The position numbers and the translations under genes were made by a program. The notes under the pieces were generated by a model. That model made no database searches and had not been told where the DNA came from. It saw only the letters and a program-made list of their open reading frames with translations. 64,000 nt of DNA from the NCBI RefSeq assembly GCF_039543825.1, contig NZ_BAABKM010000002.1, forward strand, positions 2,264,133-2,328,132, written 5' to 3'. Below, piece by piece: positions 17,177 through 25,747 of this stretch (its first letter is position 1; the number at the start of each line of letters is the position of its first letter). This DNA is from Nocardioides conyzicola (GTDB taxonomy: Bacteria > Actinomycetota > Actinomycetes > Propionibacteriales > Nocardioidaceae).

Positions 17177-17737
17177 TCACCGCACGTGCATCCGCTCCCC
17201 CTGCGGGCCGTAGAGCGCCAGCAGCTCGACGGGGTGCGGCCCGGGATTGCCCAGCCAGTGCGGGGTGCGGGTGTCGAACTCCACCACCTCGCCCGGCTCG
17301 ATGACCATGTCCTGGTCGCCGAGCAGGAGGCGGAGCCGGCCGGAGAGGACGTAGATCCACTCGTACCCCTCGTGGGTCGCGAGCTTCGACGGCAGGTCCT
17401 CGTCCTTCGGGATGATCACCTTGAACGCCTGGAGTCCGCCCGGCCGCCGGGTCAGCGGGAGGTACGTGCGTCCGTGGCGCGTGATCGGCTTCGCCCGTAC
17501 GCGCGGGTCGCCGGTCTCCGGCGCGTCGACCAGCTCGTCGAGCGGGATCTGGTGCGCCCGCGCCAGGGGCAGCAGGAGCTCCAGGGTCGGCTTGCGCTGG
17601 CCGGACTCGAGCCGCGACAGGGTGCTCACCGAGATGCCGGTCGACTCCGCCAGCTCCGCCAGCGTCGCGCCGCGCTCCAGCCGGGCCGCGCGCAGCCGCG
17701 GGCCGACGGCCTCCAGGACGTCCTCGAAGTCGGTCAT
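17177..17737 (-). CDS. XRE-cupin transcriptional regulator
   Basis: This 186-aa protein joins an N-terminal Xre-type HTH (RLRAARLERGATLAELAEST through VSTLSRLESGQRKP) to a C-terminal cupin (GYEWIYVLSGRLRLLLGDQD, then VEFDTRTPHWLGNPG). Such proteins sense small ligands and act on adjacent genes. It is divergent from the flavoprotein gene and shares its promoter region, so that gene is the obvious target. ATG 17737 has CAAACT plus 6 nt before it; an in-frame ATG at 17761 is less likely. Confidence 0.9.
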   Translation of the reverse strand: MTDFEDVLEAVGPRLRAARLERGATLAELAESTGISVSTLSRLESGQRKPTLELLLPLARAHQIPLDELVDAPETGDPRVRAKPITRHGRTYLPLTRRPGGLQAFKVIIPKDEDLPSKLATHEGYEWIYVLSGRLRLLLGDQDMVIEPGEVVEFDTRTPHWLGNPGPHPVELLALYGPQGERMHVR

Positions 17738-17743
17738 GGTCCC

Positions 17744-17797
17744 AGTTTGCCATTCCGGCAACGAAACTTGTCAATACGGCGAACCGATCCGCACACT
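17744..17797. promoter_or_regulatory. Back-to-back promoters sharing TTGTCAA
   Basis: On the plus strand TTGTCA (17768-17773), 18 nt, CACACT (17792-17797), 6 nt and ATG 17804 form a promoter with a leaderless start. On the minus strand TTGACA (17774-17769), 19 nt, CAAACT (17749-17744), 6 nt and ATG 17737 form the opposite one. The two -35 boxes are the two strands of the odd palindrome TTGTCAA, so the two directions should compete and be co-regulated. Confidence 0.6.
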
Positions 17798-17803
17798 CGG
17801 GGC

Positions 17804-18769
17804 ATGGACACAACACAGACGTACGACGTGGTCGTGGTCGGCGGCGGAGCCGCCGGCCTGAGTGGAGCGCTGGCCCTGGGCCGGGCGCGGCGCAGGGTGC
17901 TGGTCGTCGACGCGGGCGACCCCCGCAACGCCGCCGCCGGGCACGTGCACAACTACCTCGGCCGGGAGGGCACCCCGCCGGCCGAGCTGCTGGAGATCGG
18001 CCGCGCCGAGGTGGCGGCGTACGGCGTGGAGGTGCGGCCCGGCCGCGTCACGACCGCCACGCCGACCGGTGCCGGGTTCGAGCTGACCCTCGACGACGGC
18101 AGCGCCGTCGGGGCGCGCCGGCTGCTGGTCACGACCGGCCTGACCGACGTGCTGCCGGAGATCGCGGGCCTCGCCGAGCGGTTCGGCAACGACGTGCTGC
18201 ACTGCCCCTACTGCCACGGCTGGGAGGTGCGCGACCGGGCGATCGGCATCATCGCGAGCAACGCGTTCGCCCTGCACGGGGCCGGGCTCTGGCGGCAGTG
18301 GAGCGACGACGTCACGCTCTTCCTCAACGACCGGCTCGAGCTGTCTGCGGAGGACGCGGAGCGGCTGGCCGCCCGCGGGGTGACCGTGGTCGCGGGCGCC
18401 GTCGCCGAGGTCGTTGTCGAGGACGACCGCCTCGTCGGCCTGCGCCTGGGGTCCGGGGAGGTCGTGCCCCGGGAGGCGGTCGTCGCCGCACCGCAGTTCG
18501 TCGCCAACTCCGACCTGCTGACCTCGCTCGGCCTGGAGCCGGTGGCCTTCGAGATGAACGGCGTGGTCTTCGGGTACGCCGTCCCCTCGGACGCCAACGG
18601 CGCCACCACGGTGCCCGGCGTCTGGCTCGCCGGCAACGTCACCGACCTGCGTGCACAGGTCATCTCGGCCGCCGCCGGCGGCCTGAACGCGGGTGCCATG
18701 ATCAACATGGACCTGATCGAGGAAGAGACCGCGGCAGCGGTCGCGACGTACCGGAAGGTGTCGGCATGA
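17804..18769 (+). CDS. Thioredoxin-reductase-like FAD flavoprotein with CPYC disulfide
   Basis: This 321-aa protein has the FAD dinucleotide fold (VVVVGGGAAGLSGALALGRA), a redox pair C134-P-Y-C137 (HCPYCHGWE) and a C-terminal FAD motif (VPGVWLAGNVTDL). The second GxGxxG motif expected for NADPH is replaced by GIIASNAFALHGAGLW. It therefore resembles CxxC oxidases/reductases of the GliT/HlmI/DFTR-like branch of the thioredoxin reductase family more than a true NADPH thioredoxin reductase. Its partner is unknown. It overlaps the methyltransferase start (ATGA) and is divergent from an XRE-cupin regulator. Confidence 0.87.
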   Translation: MDTTQTYDVVVVGGGAAGLSGALALGRARRRVLVVDAGDPRNAAAGHVHNYLGREGTPPAELLEIGRAEVAAYGVEVRPGRVTTATPTGAGFELTLDDGSAVGARRLLVTTGLTDVLPEIAGLAERFGNDVLHCPYCHGWEVRDRAIGIIASNAFALHGAGLWRQWSDDVTLFLNDRLELSAEDAERLAARGVTVVAGAVAEVVVEDDRLVGLRLGSGEVVPREAVVAAPQFVANSDLLTSLGLEPVAFEMNGVVFGYAVPSDANGATTVPGVWLAGNVTDLRAQVISAAAGGLNAGAMINMDLIEEETAAAVATYRKVSA

Positions 18770-19401
18770 GCCACGGACACGAGATCACCCGTGAGCACTT
18801 CGAGCAGGCGTCGTGGGACGAGCGGTACGCCGGCGAGGGCCGCACCTGGAGCGGCCGGCCCAACGCGGTGCTGGTCGCCGAGGCGAGCGACCTGACGCCC
18901 GGCCGGGCCGTGGACCTGGGCTGCGGCGAGGGCGGCGACGCGATCTGGCTGGCCGAGCGCGGCTGGCAGGTCACCGCGATCGACTTCTCCGACGCCGGTC
19001 TGCGCAAGGCCGCCGAGCACGCCGCCGAGCGCGGCGTCGCCGACCGGATCGAGTTCCGCCAGGCCGACCTGCGCACCTGGACCCCGGAGGGCGAGCAGTG
19101 GGACCTGGTCACGTCCTGCTTCCTGCACCTGCTCGACCACGGGATGCTCGAGGCGACCCGGCAGATGGCGGCCGGGGTCGCCCCGGGCGGCACCCTGCTC
19201 GTCGCCGGGCACCACCCGGAGGACGAGCACACCGGGCTGCGCTGGTCGATGCCGGGCGTCATGTTCACGGCGGACGAGCTCGCCCCCGCCCTGGATCCCG
19301 CCGCGTTCGAGATCCACGCGGAGGCGCGCACGCGCACCGAGACGCGGCACGACGAGACGCACACCGTCACGGATGCGGTGCTGCGAGCGGTCAGGATCTG
19401 A
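18766..19401 (+). CDS. Class I SAM-dependent methyltransferase
   Basis: The 211-aa protein shows motif I VDLGCGEGGDAIWLAERG, then VTAIDFSDAGL, RQADLRTW and a Leu/His-rich motif IV (TSCFLHLLDHG). The early WDERYAGEGRTWSGRPN is common in the thiopurine/tellurite-type (TehB-like) subgroup. The substrate is unknown. It is translationally coupled to the CxxC flavoprotein, so both may act on the same thiol- or chalcogen-containing compound (inference). Confidence 0.88.
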   Translation: MSHGHEITREHFEQASWDERYAGEGRTWSGRPNAVLVAEASDLTPGRAVDLGCGEGGDAIWLAERGWQVTAIDFSDAGLRKAAEHAAERGVADRIEFRQADLRTWTPEGEQWDLVTSCFLHLLDHGMLEATRQMAAGVAPGGTLLVAGHHPEDEHTGLRWSMPGVMFTADELAPALDPAAFEIHAEARTRTETRHDETHTVTDAVLRAVRI

Positions 19402-19426
19402 CCTCAATTCGCCGTACGCTCGGGGC

Positions 19427-20425
19427 ATGTCGACCAGCGCCCGGATGCTGCGGCTGCTCTCGCTGCTGCAGACCCACCGCTACTGGCCGGGCGCCGAGCT
19501 GTCCGACCGGCTGGCGGTGAGCCCGCGGACGCTGCGCCGCGACATCGACCGCCTCCGGGAGCTGGGGTACGACGTGGACGCCGTCCGCGGGGTGTCCGGC
19601 GGCTACCAGCTCCGGGCCGGTGCGGCGCTGCCGCCGCTGCTGCTCGAGGACGACGAGGCGGTGGCGATCGCGGTCGGGCTGCACACGGCGGCGTCCGGCG
19701 CGGTCGCCGGCCTCGAGGAGACGTCGGTGCAGGCGCTCACGAAGGTGATCGCGCTGATGCCGCCGCGGCTGCGCCGGCGCATGGACGCGCTGCGGTCGCA
19801 GACCGACGGCGTCCCGTGGGGCGGCGGGCCGGCGGTGGATGCCGGGACGCTCACCGTGCTCGCGCAGGCCTGCCGGGACGACGAGCTGCTGACGTTCGGC
19901 TACCAGGCCCGGGTGGGGGACCCCACGCACCGGCGGGTGGAGCCCTTCCGGCTCGTGTCCCTCGGTCGGCGGTGGTACCTCGTCGCCTACGACCGCGACC
20001 GTCAGGACTGGCGGTCCTTCCGCGTCGACCGGATCTCCGGCCCCGAGCTCACCGGGCAGCGCTTCCGTCCGCGCGACCTGCCGGCCGAGGACGCACCGGC
20101 CTTCGTGCGCGCCGGCATCAAGGCAGTCGGCCAGCGGTACGTCGTCCGCGTCCGGCTCACCGCGCCCGCCGCCACGGTCGAGGAGTACGTCGGCCGCTGG
20201 GCCACCATCGAGCCCGACGGCTCCGGCTGCCTGCTGACGATGGCGACGGACACCCTGGACTGGCCGCTGATGGTGCTCGCCCACCTCGACAGCGACTTCA
20301 CCGTGGAGGAGCCGCCCGAGCTGGTCGCGCTGGTCGCCACGGCCGCCGAGCGCTTCGCCCGCTCGGTCAGGCCGGCGCGGTCCACCGCTCCCAGGCGGCG
20401 GGCCGGGGGACCGACCGGACGCTGA
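19427..20425 (+). CDS. HTH/WYL-domain transcriptional regulator
   Basis: The 332-aa protein has an N-terminal HTH_11 (RMLRLLSLLQTHRYWPGAEL, then LAVSPRTLRRDIDRLRELGY) and a central/C-terminal WYL ligand domain (FGYQARVGDPTHRRVEPFRL, then RWYLVAYDRDRQDWRSFRVD). It is a sensor-type DNA-binding regulator. ATG 19427 is preceded by TACGCT plus 6 nt. The last 59 bp overlap the 3' end of the converging MFS gene, a rather long tail-to-tail overlap. Confidence 0.9.
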   Translation: MSTSARMLRLLSLLQTHRYWPGAELSDRLAVSPRTLRRDIDRLRELGYDVDAVRGVSGGYQLRAGAALPPLLLEDDEAVAIAVGLHTAASGAVAGLEETSVQALTKVIALMPPRLRRRMDALRSQTDGVPWGGGPAVDAGTLTVLAQACRDDELLTFGYQARVGDPTHRRVEPFRLVSLGRRWYLVAYDRDRQDWRSFRVDRISGPELTGQRFRPRDLPAEDAPAFVRAGIKAVGQRYVVRVRLTAPAATVEEYVGRWATIEPDGSGCLLTMATDTLDWPLMVLAHLDSDFTVEEPPELVALVATAAERFARSVRPARSTAPRRRAGGPTGR

Positions 20426-21605
20426 CCGACAGGGTGGGGATCAGGGCGACCCCGGCGGTGAGCACCCCGAGCACCGCGATCGCCCAGCCGCCGCCGAGCC
20501 CGGCCAGCAGGGCTCCCGCCAGCACCGGCGCCAGCGGCATCGCCGACATCGACACGAACTGGCTGGTCGCCTGCACCCGGCCGAGCAGCTCCGGCGGGGT
20601 GACCGCCACGCGGTAGGAGCCGATCCCCGCGTTGCCGGCCGGGTTGAGGAACATCCCGGCGGCGAGCGCGGCCGCCACCACGGCCGGCTGGTTCCACAGG
20701 GCGAGAGGTACGACGAGGGGCAGGAAGCTCCAGGCGACCGCGATGGTCAGCCGGCCGGTCGCCGTACGGTCGATGATCCAGGGGGCGACGACGGCGCCGA
20801 GGATGCCGCAGAGCCCCGCGGCGGTCTCGACCAGGCCGATCTGGAAGGCCGGGAAGCCGCCCTCGATCAGGCGCAGCACGGCGACGAAGAAGAGGGCGTT
20901 GACCGCCAGGTTGGTGAGCGCGCCCCACACCGTCAGGACCCGGAAGAACGGGCGCGACGCGATGAACCGGACCCCCTCCGCGAGGTCGTGGGCCGGGCGC
21001 CGCGGGGTCGTCGTGGTCGGTGCGGACAGGTCGGTCCGGACCCGGCCGAGCAGCAGCCACGAGACCGCGAAGGAGACGGCGTCGGCCGCGAACGGCAGCC
21101 ACCGCGTCACGGCGTACAGCACGCCACCGAGCGGTGCGCCGAGCAGCCCGGCGACGTGCAGTCGGGCCTGGTTCTGGCTCATCGCGGTCGGCAGGTCCTC
21201 GGCGGCGACCACGGTGCGGACCGCCGCGAGCTCGGCGGGGGAGAAGAGGCCGGCGGCGGCCCCGGTCAGCAGCGCGACCACGAGCAGGTGCGGGACCGTG
21301 AGCGCGCCGCCGAGGTCGGCCGCCACCAGCGAGGCGTACAGCACCACCCCGATCCCTGCTGACGTGCGCATGATCCGCCGGCGGTCGAACCGGTCGGCGA
21401 GCACGCCGGCGGGCAGCAGCGTCGCCGCCATCCCGAGCAGGTGGGCCGCCTCGGCGCCGGCCGCGACCAGGGTCGATCCGGTGAGGGCGTAGGCGATGAG
21501 CGGGAAGACGAACATGCTCACCCGGCTGCCGAGCTCGCTGATCGTCTGTCCTGCCCAGAGCACCGTGAAGTCGTGGTTGCGGGCGAGGTTCCGGTAGCCG
21601 GTCAT
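20367..21605 (-). CDS. MFS transporter (MFS_3/enterobactin-exporter-like)
   Basis: The 412-aa protein has twelve hydrophobic segments, an N-terminal YRNLARNHDFTVLWAGQTIS typical of MFS_3 exporters, and the loop motif LADRFDRRRIMR. It probably exports a toxic compound. It is divergent from an ArsR-type regulator. ATG 21605 lies 6 nt after TATGGT (21617-21612, minus), so the mRNA is probably leaderless, and the operators overlap the promoter. A longer frame to ATG 21641 would consume the operator region. Confidence 0.9.
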   Translation of the reverse strand: MTGYRNLARNHDFTVLWAGQTISELGSRVSMFVFPLIAYALTGSTLVAAGAEAAHLLGMAATLLPAGVLADRFDRRRIMRTSAGIGVVLYASLVAADLGGALTVPHLLVVALLTGAAAGLFSPAELAAVRTVVAAEDLPTAMSQNQARLHVAGLLGAPLGGVLYAVTRWLPFAADAVSFAVSWLLLGRVRTDLSAPTTTTPRRPAHDLAEGVRFIASRPFFRVLTVWGALTNLAVNALFFVAVLRLIEGGFPAFQIGLVETAAGLCGILGAVVAPWIIDRTATGRLTIAVAWSFLPLVVPLALWNQPAVVAAALAAGMFLNPAGNAGIGSYRVAVTPPELLGRVQATSQFVSMSAMPLAPVLAGALLAGLGGGWAIAVLGVLTAGVALIPTLSVSVRSVPRPAAWERWTAPA

Positions 21606-21611
21606 ATTCGC

Positions 21612-21667
21612 ACCATATATTGCGCAAGTAATGTTGCGCAATAGTGCGTGCGCAATTCCGCTACGCT
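21612..21667. promoter_or_regulatory. Divergent promoter with three TTGCGCAA operators at 14-bp spacing
   Basis: TTGCGCAA occurs at 21620-21627 and 21634-21641, and GTGCGCAA (one mismatch) at 21648-21655, so the period is exactly 14 bp. The MFS -10 box (TATGGT, minus, 21617-21612) and the regulator -10 box (TACGCT, plus, 21662-21667) flank the array, and each ends 6 nt before its start codon. A single dimeric regulator binding the array would control both genes. Confidence 0.7.
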
Positions 21668-21673
21668 GGGCGC

Positions 21674-22264
21674 ATGCCGTATCACTCCCAGGGTCAGCCG
21701 GTCCACGACCCGAAGATCCTGCGGGCGATCGCCCACCCGGTCCGCAACCGGATCCTCACCGAGCTGACCGCGAGCGGCTCGATGCGCGCCGCCGATCTCG
21801 CCCGCGAGCTCGACATCCCGGCCAACCAGGCGAGCTTCCACCTGCGTCAGCTGGCGAAGTACGGGCTCGTCGAGGAGGACCCCGAGGCCGCCCGCGACAA
21901 GCGGGACCGCGTCTGGCGGCCGACCTCGGAGCACGGCCTGTCGGTGAAGATGGACGAGCTCGAGCGGCTCCCGGGCGGCAAGGCGGCCGGAGCGGTCTTC
22001 CGCCAGCACGCCTCGAGCTGGGGGCACGCCGTCGTCGACGCGGCGTACGCCCCCGAGGGTCCCGGCCCCGACACCCTGCGCACCGTCAACGAGAGCGCGG
22101 TCCGGCTGACCCAGGAGGAGGCCGGGCAGCTCGCCGAGGAGCTGGACGCCGTCATCGCCGCCTGGACGAAGCGGACCCGGGGGCGCGATCCCGAGCGCCG
22201 CACGTACCTGTGGTTCTCCGTCCTCCAGCCCTACCCGGAGTCGATCGCGCGGGAGGACGGCTGA
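21674..22264 (+). CDS. ArsR/HTH_20-type transcriptional regulator
   Basis: The 196-aa protein has a winged HTH (LRAIAHPVRNRILTELTAS, then NQASFHLRQLAKYGLVEED) and a longer C-terminal helical domain than classic ArsR. It most likely binds the TTGCGCAA array and controls the divergent exporter and itself. ATG 21674 is preceded by TACGCT plus 6 nt. The stop overlaps the next start by one base. Confidence 0.88.
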   Translation: MPYHSQGQPVHDPKILRAIAHPVRNRILTELTASGSMRAADLARELDIPANQASFHLRQLAKYGLVEEDPEAARDKRDRVWRPTSEHGLSVKMDELERLPGGKAAGAVFRQHASSWGHAVVDAAYAPEGPGPDTLRTVNESAVRLTQEEAGQLAEELDAVIAAWTKRTRGRDPERRTYLWFSVLQPYPESIAREDG

Positions 22265-22623
22265 TGGCGGCCCGTCTGCGCCCGGCCGACCCCACGGACG
22301 TCGCCGCCGCGATGGCCCGGGTGGCCGCCGACGAGGCCGACCGCGCCGACCTCCGGCTGCTCGTCAAGCACTTCCTGGCCGTGCTCGAGGACCGCGCGCC
22401 CGGCCACTCGGTCGAGGTGCGCATCCCGCCGTACGCCGCCGTGCAGGTGATCCCCGGCGTCCGGCACACCCGCGGCACCCCGCCGGCGGTCGTCGAGATG
22501 GACGCCGGCACCTGGGTCGCCCTGGCCTCCGGCGCCCTCACCTGGGCCGACGCCGACGGCACCGGCCGGGTCCGTGCCAGCGGCGAGCGGGCCGACCTGA
22601 CGGCCTACCTGCCGCTGACATAA
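22264..22623 (+). CDS. Sterol-carrier-family (SCP_3-like) protein
   Basis: The 119-aa protein resembles the small actinobacterial SCP2-like family: VEVRIPPYAAVQVIPGVRHTRGTPPAVVEMDAGTW and a Trp-containing tail (LASGALTWADA). The fold binds hydrophobic ligands; no specific role is known. It is coupled to the ArsR-type gene (TGATG). Confidence 0.75.
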   Translation: MAARLRPADPTDVAAAMARVAADEADRADLRLLVKHFLAVLEDRAPGHSVEVRIPPYAAVQVIPGVRHTRGTPPAVVEMDAGTWVALASGALTWADADGTGRVRASGERADLTAYLPLT

Positions 22624-22626
22624 GTT
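22621..22626 (+). promoter_or_regulatory. Candidate -10 box (TAAGTT), M20 peptidase gene
   Basis: TAAGTT is followed by GGCGGGC (7 nt) and ATG 22634, and it begins on the stop codon of the preceding gene. It fits the leaderless pattern. Confidence 0.45.
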
Positions 22627-22633
22627 GGCGGGC

Positions 22634-23971
22634 ATGAGTGACGACTTCGCCGCCAAGGTCCAGTCCGTGCTTCCGGGGGTCCGCAGGGACCTCGAGGACC
22701 TGGTGCGGATCGAGTCCGTCAGCGCCGACCCCGAGCGGCTGACCGAGGTGGAGAAGAGCGCCGAGAAGACGGCCGAGCTCTTCGCCGCCGAGGGGGTCGA
22801 CGTCGAGATCGTGCGCGCGTACGACGGCGCGCCGCCCGCCGTCATCGGGGAGAAGAAGGGGCCGGAGGGTGCGCCCACCGTGCTGCTCTATGCCCACCAC
22901 GACGTGCAGCCCGAGAACGACCACGCCGACTGGGACTCCGCCCCGTGGGAGCCGACCGAGCGCGACGGGCGCCTCTACGGCCGCGGCGCGGCCGACGACA
23001 AGGCTGGGATCATGGCGCACGTCGGGGCGCTGCGGGTGTTCGGCGACGACCTGCCGGTCACCGTGCGCCTCTTCATCGAGGGCGAGGAGGAGGTCGGCTC
23101 GGACACGCTGGTCGAGCTGCTCGGGAAGTACCAGGAGCGCCTCGAGGCGGACGTGATCGTGATCGCCGACTCCGGCAACTGGGACATCGGCGTGCCCGCG
23201 CTGACCACGAGCCTGCGCGGCCTGGTCCGCGTCGACGTCGAGGTCCGCACCCTGACCCACGCCGTGCACTCCGGCATGTGGGGCGGCCTGGTGCCCGACG
23301 CGCTGATGACGCTGAGCCGCGTGATCGCCACGCTCCACGACGACGCCGGGAACGTCGCGATCGCGGGCCTGCACAGCGGTCCCGCCGCCGACGTCGACTA
23401 CCCGGAGGAGCGCCTCCGGGCCGAGTCGGGCGGCGCACCCGGCATCGAGTGGATCGGCAGCGGGTCGACGGTCGAACGGCTGTGGACCAAGCCCGCCCTG
23501 AGCATCACCGGCCTCGACGCGCCCAAGGTCGCCGGGGCCAGCAACACGCTCGTCCCGGCCGCCAAGGCCCGGATCTCGCTGCGCATCGCGCCGGGCGACA
23601 CCACGGAGAACGCGCTCGCCCGCCTGGTCGCCCACCTCGAGGCGAACGTGCCGTGGGGTGCGACCCTGACCCACACCGTCGTCGACACCGGCGAGGCCAC
23701 CCAGATCGACGCCACCGGCCCGGCGTACGACGCGGCGCGGGCGGCGTTCACCGAGGCCTGGGACGGCACCGCGCCGGTCGACATGGGCGTCGGCGGTTCG
23801 ATCCCCTTCATCGCGGAGTTCCTCGAGGCCTTCCCCCGGGCGAGCGTCCTGGTCACCGGCGTCGAGGACCCCGACACCCGGGCCCACGGGGCCAACGAGG
23901 GTCTGCACCTCGCGGAGTTCGAGCGGGTCGTGCTCGCCGAGGCGCTGCTGCTGCGCAACCTCGCGCGCTGA
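22634..23971 (+). CDS. M20/M25/M40 family dipeptidase
   Basis: The 445-aa metallopeptidase has the zinc motifs LLYAHHDVQP (His, Asp), YGRGAADDKAG and FIEGEEEVGS (Glu-Glu), a dimerisation domain with THAVHSGMWGG, and a C-terminal GANEGLHL. It fits the CNDP/PepV-like dipeptidase group and probably cleaves small peptides in the cytoplasm with two metal ions. Its 3' end is 4 bp from the converging kinase gene. Confidence 0.9.
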   Translation: MSDDFAAKVQSVLPGVRRDLEDLVRIESVSADPERLTEVEKSAEKTAELFAAEGVDVEIVRAYDGAPPAVIGEKKGPEGAPTVLLYAHHDVQPENDHADWDSAPWEPTERDGRLYGRGAADDKAGIMAHVGALRVFGDDLPVTVRLFIEGEEEVGSDTLVELLGKYQERLEADVIVIADSGNWDIGVPALTTSLRGLVRVDVEVRTLTHAVHSGMWGGLVPDALMTLSRVIATLHDDAGNVAIAGLHSGPAADVDYPEERLRAESGGAPGIEWIGSGSTVERLWTKPALSITGLDAPKVAGASNTLVPAAKARISLRIAPGDTTENALARLVAHLEANVPWGATLTHTVVDTGEATQIDATGPAYDAARAAFTEAWDGTAPVDMGVGGSIPFIAEFLEAFPRASVLVTGVEDPDTRAHGANEGLHLAEFERVVLAEALLLRNLAR

Positions 23972-23975
23972 CCGG

Positions 23976-25727
23976 TCAGGCGCCCGGCAGCCGGACCCGG
24001 AAGGTGCTGCCGCTACCGAGCTCGGACTCCAGCTCGATCGACCCGCCGTGCCGGTCGACGAGACGGCGCACGATCGCGAGCCCCAGCCCGGTGCCCGACC
24101 GGTGGGCCGCGTCGGGGTCCGCGGAGCGGTAGAACTCCTCGAACACGTGGGCCTGGTCGGCCGCCGAGATGCCGATGCCGTCGTCGGTGCAGGTCAGCAC
24201 CACCTCGCCGGCGACCTGCTCGAGGGTGACGACGACGTGGCCTCCGTCAGGAGTGTACTTCACCGCGTTGCCGACCAGGTTGGCGACGACGTGCTCGAGC
24301 TCGTGCTCGATCCCGCGCACGGGGACCTGTCCGGCTGGGAGGTGTCCGGTCACGGTGATCTGCCGGCGCTCCGCGGGCTCGGCGTTGAGCTCGACGATCC
24401 CGGCGACGGTCGCCCGCAGGTCGACGGTGCCGGCGGCGTCGAGGTCGCCCTCGCCCGTGCGGTGCAGCACGAGCAGCTCCTCCACCACGCGGGAGAGCCG
24501 GACGCTGCCGCGGTGGATCGCCGCGACCGCGTTGCGGGACCGGTCGGACAGGCCGGAGTCGCCCTCGAGGAGCTCGAGGAAGCCGACGATGCTCGTCAGC
24601 GGGGTGCGCAGCTCGTGGGACACGGTGGCCACCAGGTGGCTCTTGTAGTCGGCGAGCTCCTGCAGCTCCTGCACCAGCCGGTGCTCGCGCTCGAAGTTGC
24701 CGGCGGTGGCGAGCGCTCGGCCCAGGTCGCGGCCGATGTCGAACGCCACGTCGGCCTCGCCCGCGCTCCACTCGGCGCCGCCCTGCTCGCGGGTCAGCCC
24801 GAGCCACCCGAGGCACTCCGTGCCGGCACCGAGCGGGACGACGAGCAGCGACTCGCAGTCCATGAACTCGAGCACCTCGGCGAGGTCGGCCGCTCCGAGC
24901 GGCTCCGGCGGCAGCCGGTCGGGCGCGAAGACGCCGACGGTCTGGCGGTCCCACGCGGCCGCGGCGTACCGCGCGAGCAGGTCGATCAGCGTCGGCGGCG
25001 GCGAGTGCGGGTCGGCGTCGCGGACCGGGCGCGGCTCGGCTCCGAAGAGGTGGGTCCACACGGCCTGCGCCCGGAACCCGTCCACGAGGGCCCCGCCGCA
25101 CTGGGTGAGCACGTCGTCGACCGACATCGAGCCGGTCGCGCGCCGGACGATGTCGGCGGCCGCGCCCGCGAGCCGGATCTGCTCGGCGAGGCGCTCCGAC
25201 TCGAGGATGGCGGCGATGGCCCGGCAGGCCTGGCGCGCGTACATCTCGAGCAGCTCGCGGGTGCCGTCGACCGGGACCAGCCCGTCCTTCGGGAGCTCCA
25301 TGCCGAGGATGCCGACCAGCTGTCCGCGGTCGTCGTGGATCGGCGCGACCAGCATGTCCTCGGGGTGCCAGGCACCCTCCGGTACGTCGCGGGGGCGGTC
25401 CGAGAACCAGCCCCACTTGTCCACGTCGATGATCAGGCTGTCGTGGGGGATGAACTTCAGCGTCCCCCAGTCCTCGGCCAGCTCCAGCTGCCCGAGGAGG
25501 TCGGCGACCGGGGCGAGGCTGTCGATCAGCCGCTCGCGCGCGTCGGCCGGGCCCACGAGGCACAGGACGTGCAGGTAGCCGTCGTCGCGCACCGCGCTGA
25601 CCCCGACGACGTCGAAGCCGGCGACCTCGGCCAGCGTCTCGACGATGGACTGGAGCGAGTCCCGGGCCTGGACGTCCGACCACCGCGAACCGCGGACGGG
25701 TCGCTCATCGGTGGGCTGCTCGGACAT
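23976..25727 (-). CDS. GAF-domain sensor histidine kinase (tandem copy 2)
   Basis: The 583-aa soluble kinase has an N-terminal sensor (about 20-180) and a second GAF-like region (about 185-345), then HisKA with VSHELRTPLTSI (His371). The HATPase domain has NLVGNAVKYTPDGG, DDGIGIS and GTGLGLAI. There are no membrane helices. ATG 25727 lies 7 nt after TAGGAT (25740-25735, minus). The frame stays open far upstream, but that is a shadow of the neighbouring paralogue. No response regulator is nearby. Confidence 0.87.
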   Translation of the reverse strand: MSEQPTDERPVRGSRWSDVQARDSLQSIVETLAEVAGFDVVGVSAVRDDGYLHVLCLVGPADARERLIDSLAPVADLLGQLELAEDWGTLKFIPHDSLIIDVDKWGWFSDRPRDVPEGAWHPEDMLVAPIHDDRGQLVGILGMELPKDGLVPVDGTRELLEMYARQACRAIAAILESERLAEQIRLAGAAADIVRRATGSMSVDDVLTQCGGALVDGFRAQAVWTHLFGAEPRPVRDADPHSPPPTLIDLLARYAAAAWDRQTVGVFAPDRLPPEPLGAADLAEVLEFMDCESLLVVPLGAGTECLGWLGLTREQGGAEWSAGEADVAFDIGRDLGRALATAGNFEREHRLVQELQELADYKSHLVATVSHELRTPLTSIVGFLELLEGDSGLSDRSRNAVAAIHRGSVRLSRVVEELLVLHRTGEGDLDAAGTVDLRATVAGIVELNAEPAERRQITVTGHLPAGQVPVRGIEHELEHVVANLVGNAVKYTPDGGHVVVTLEQVAGEVVLTCTDDGIGISAADQAHVFEEFYRSADPDAAHRSGTGLGLAIVRRLVDRHGGSIELESELGSGSTFRVRLPGA

Positions 25728-25747
25728 CGACCCGATCCTATGAGCGG

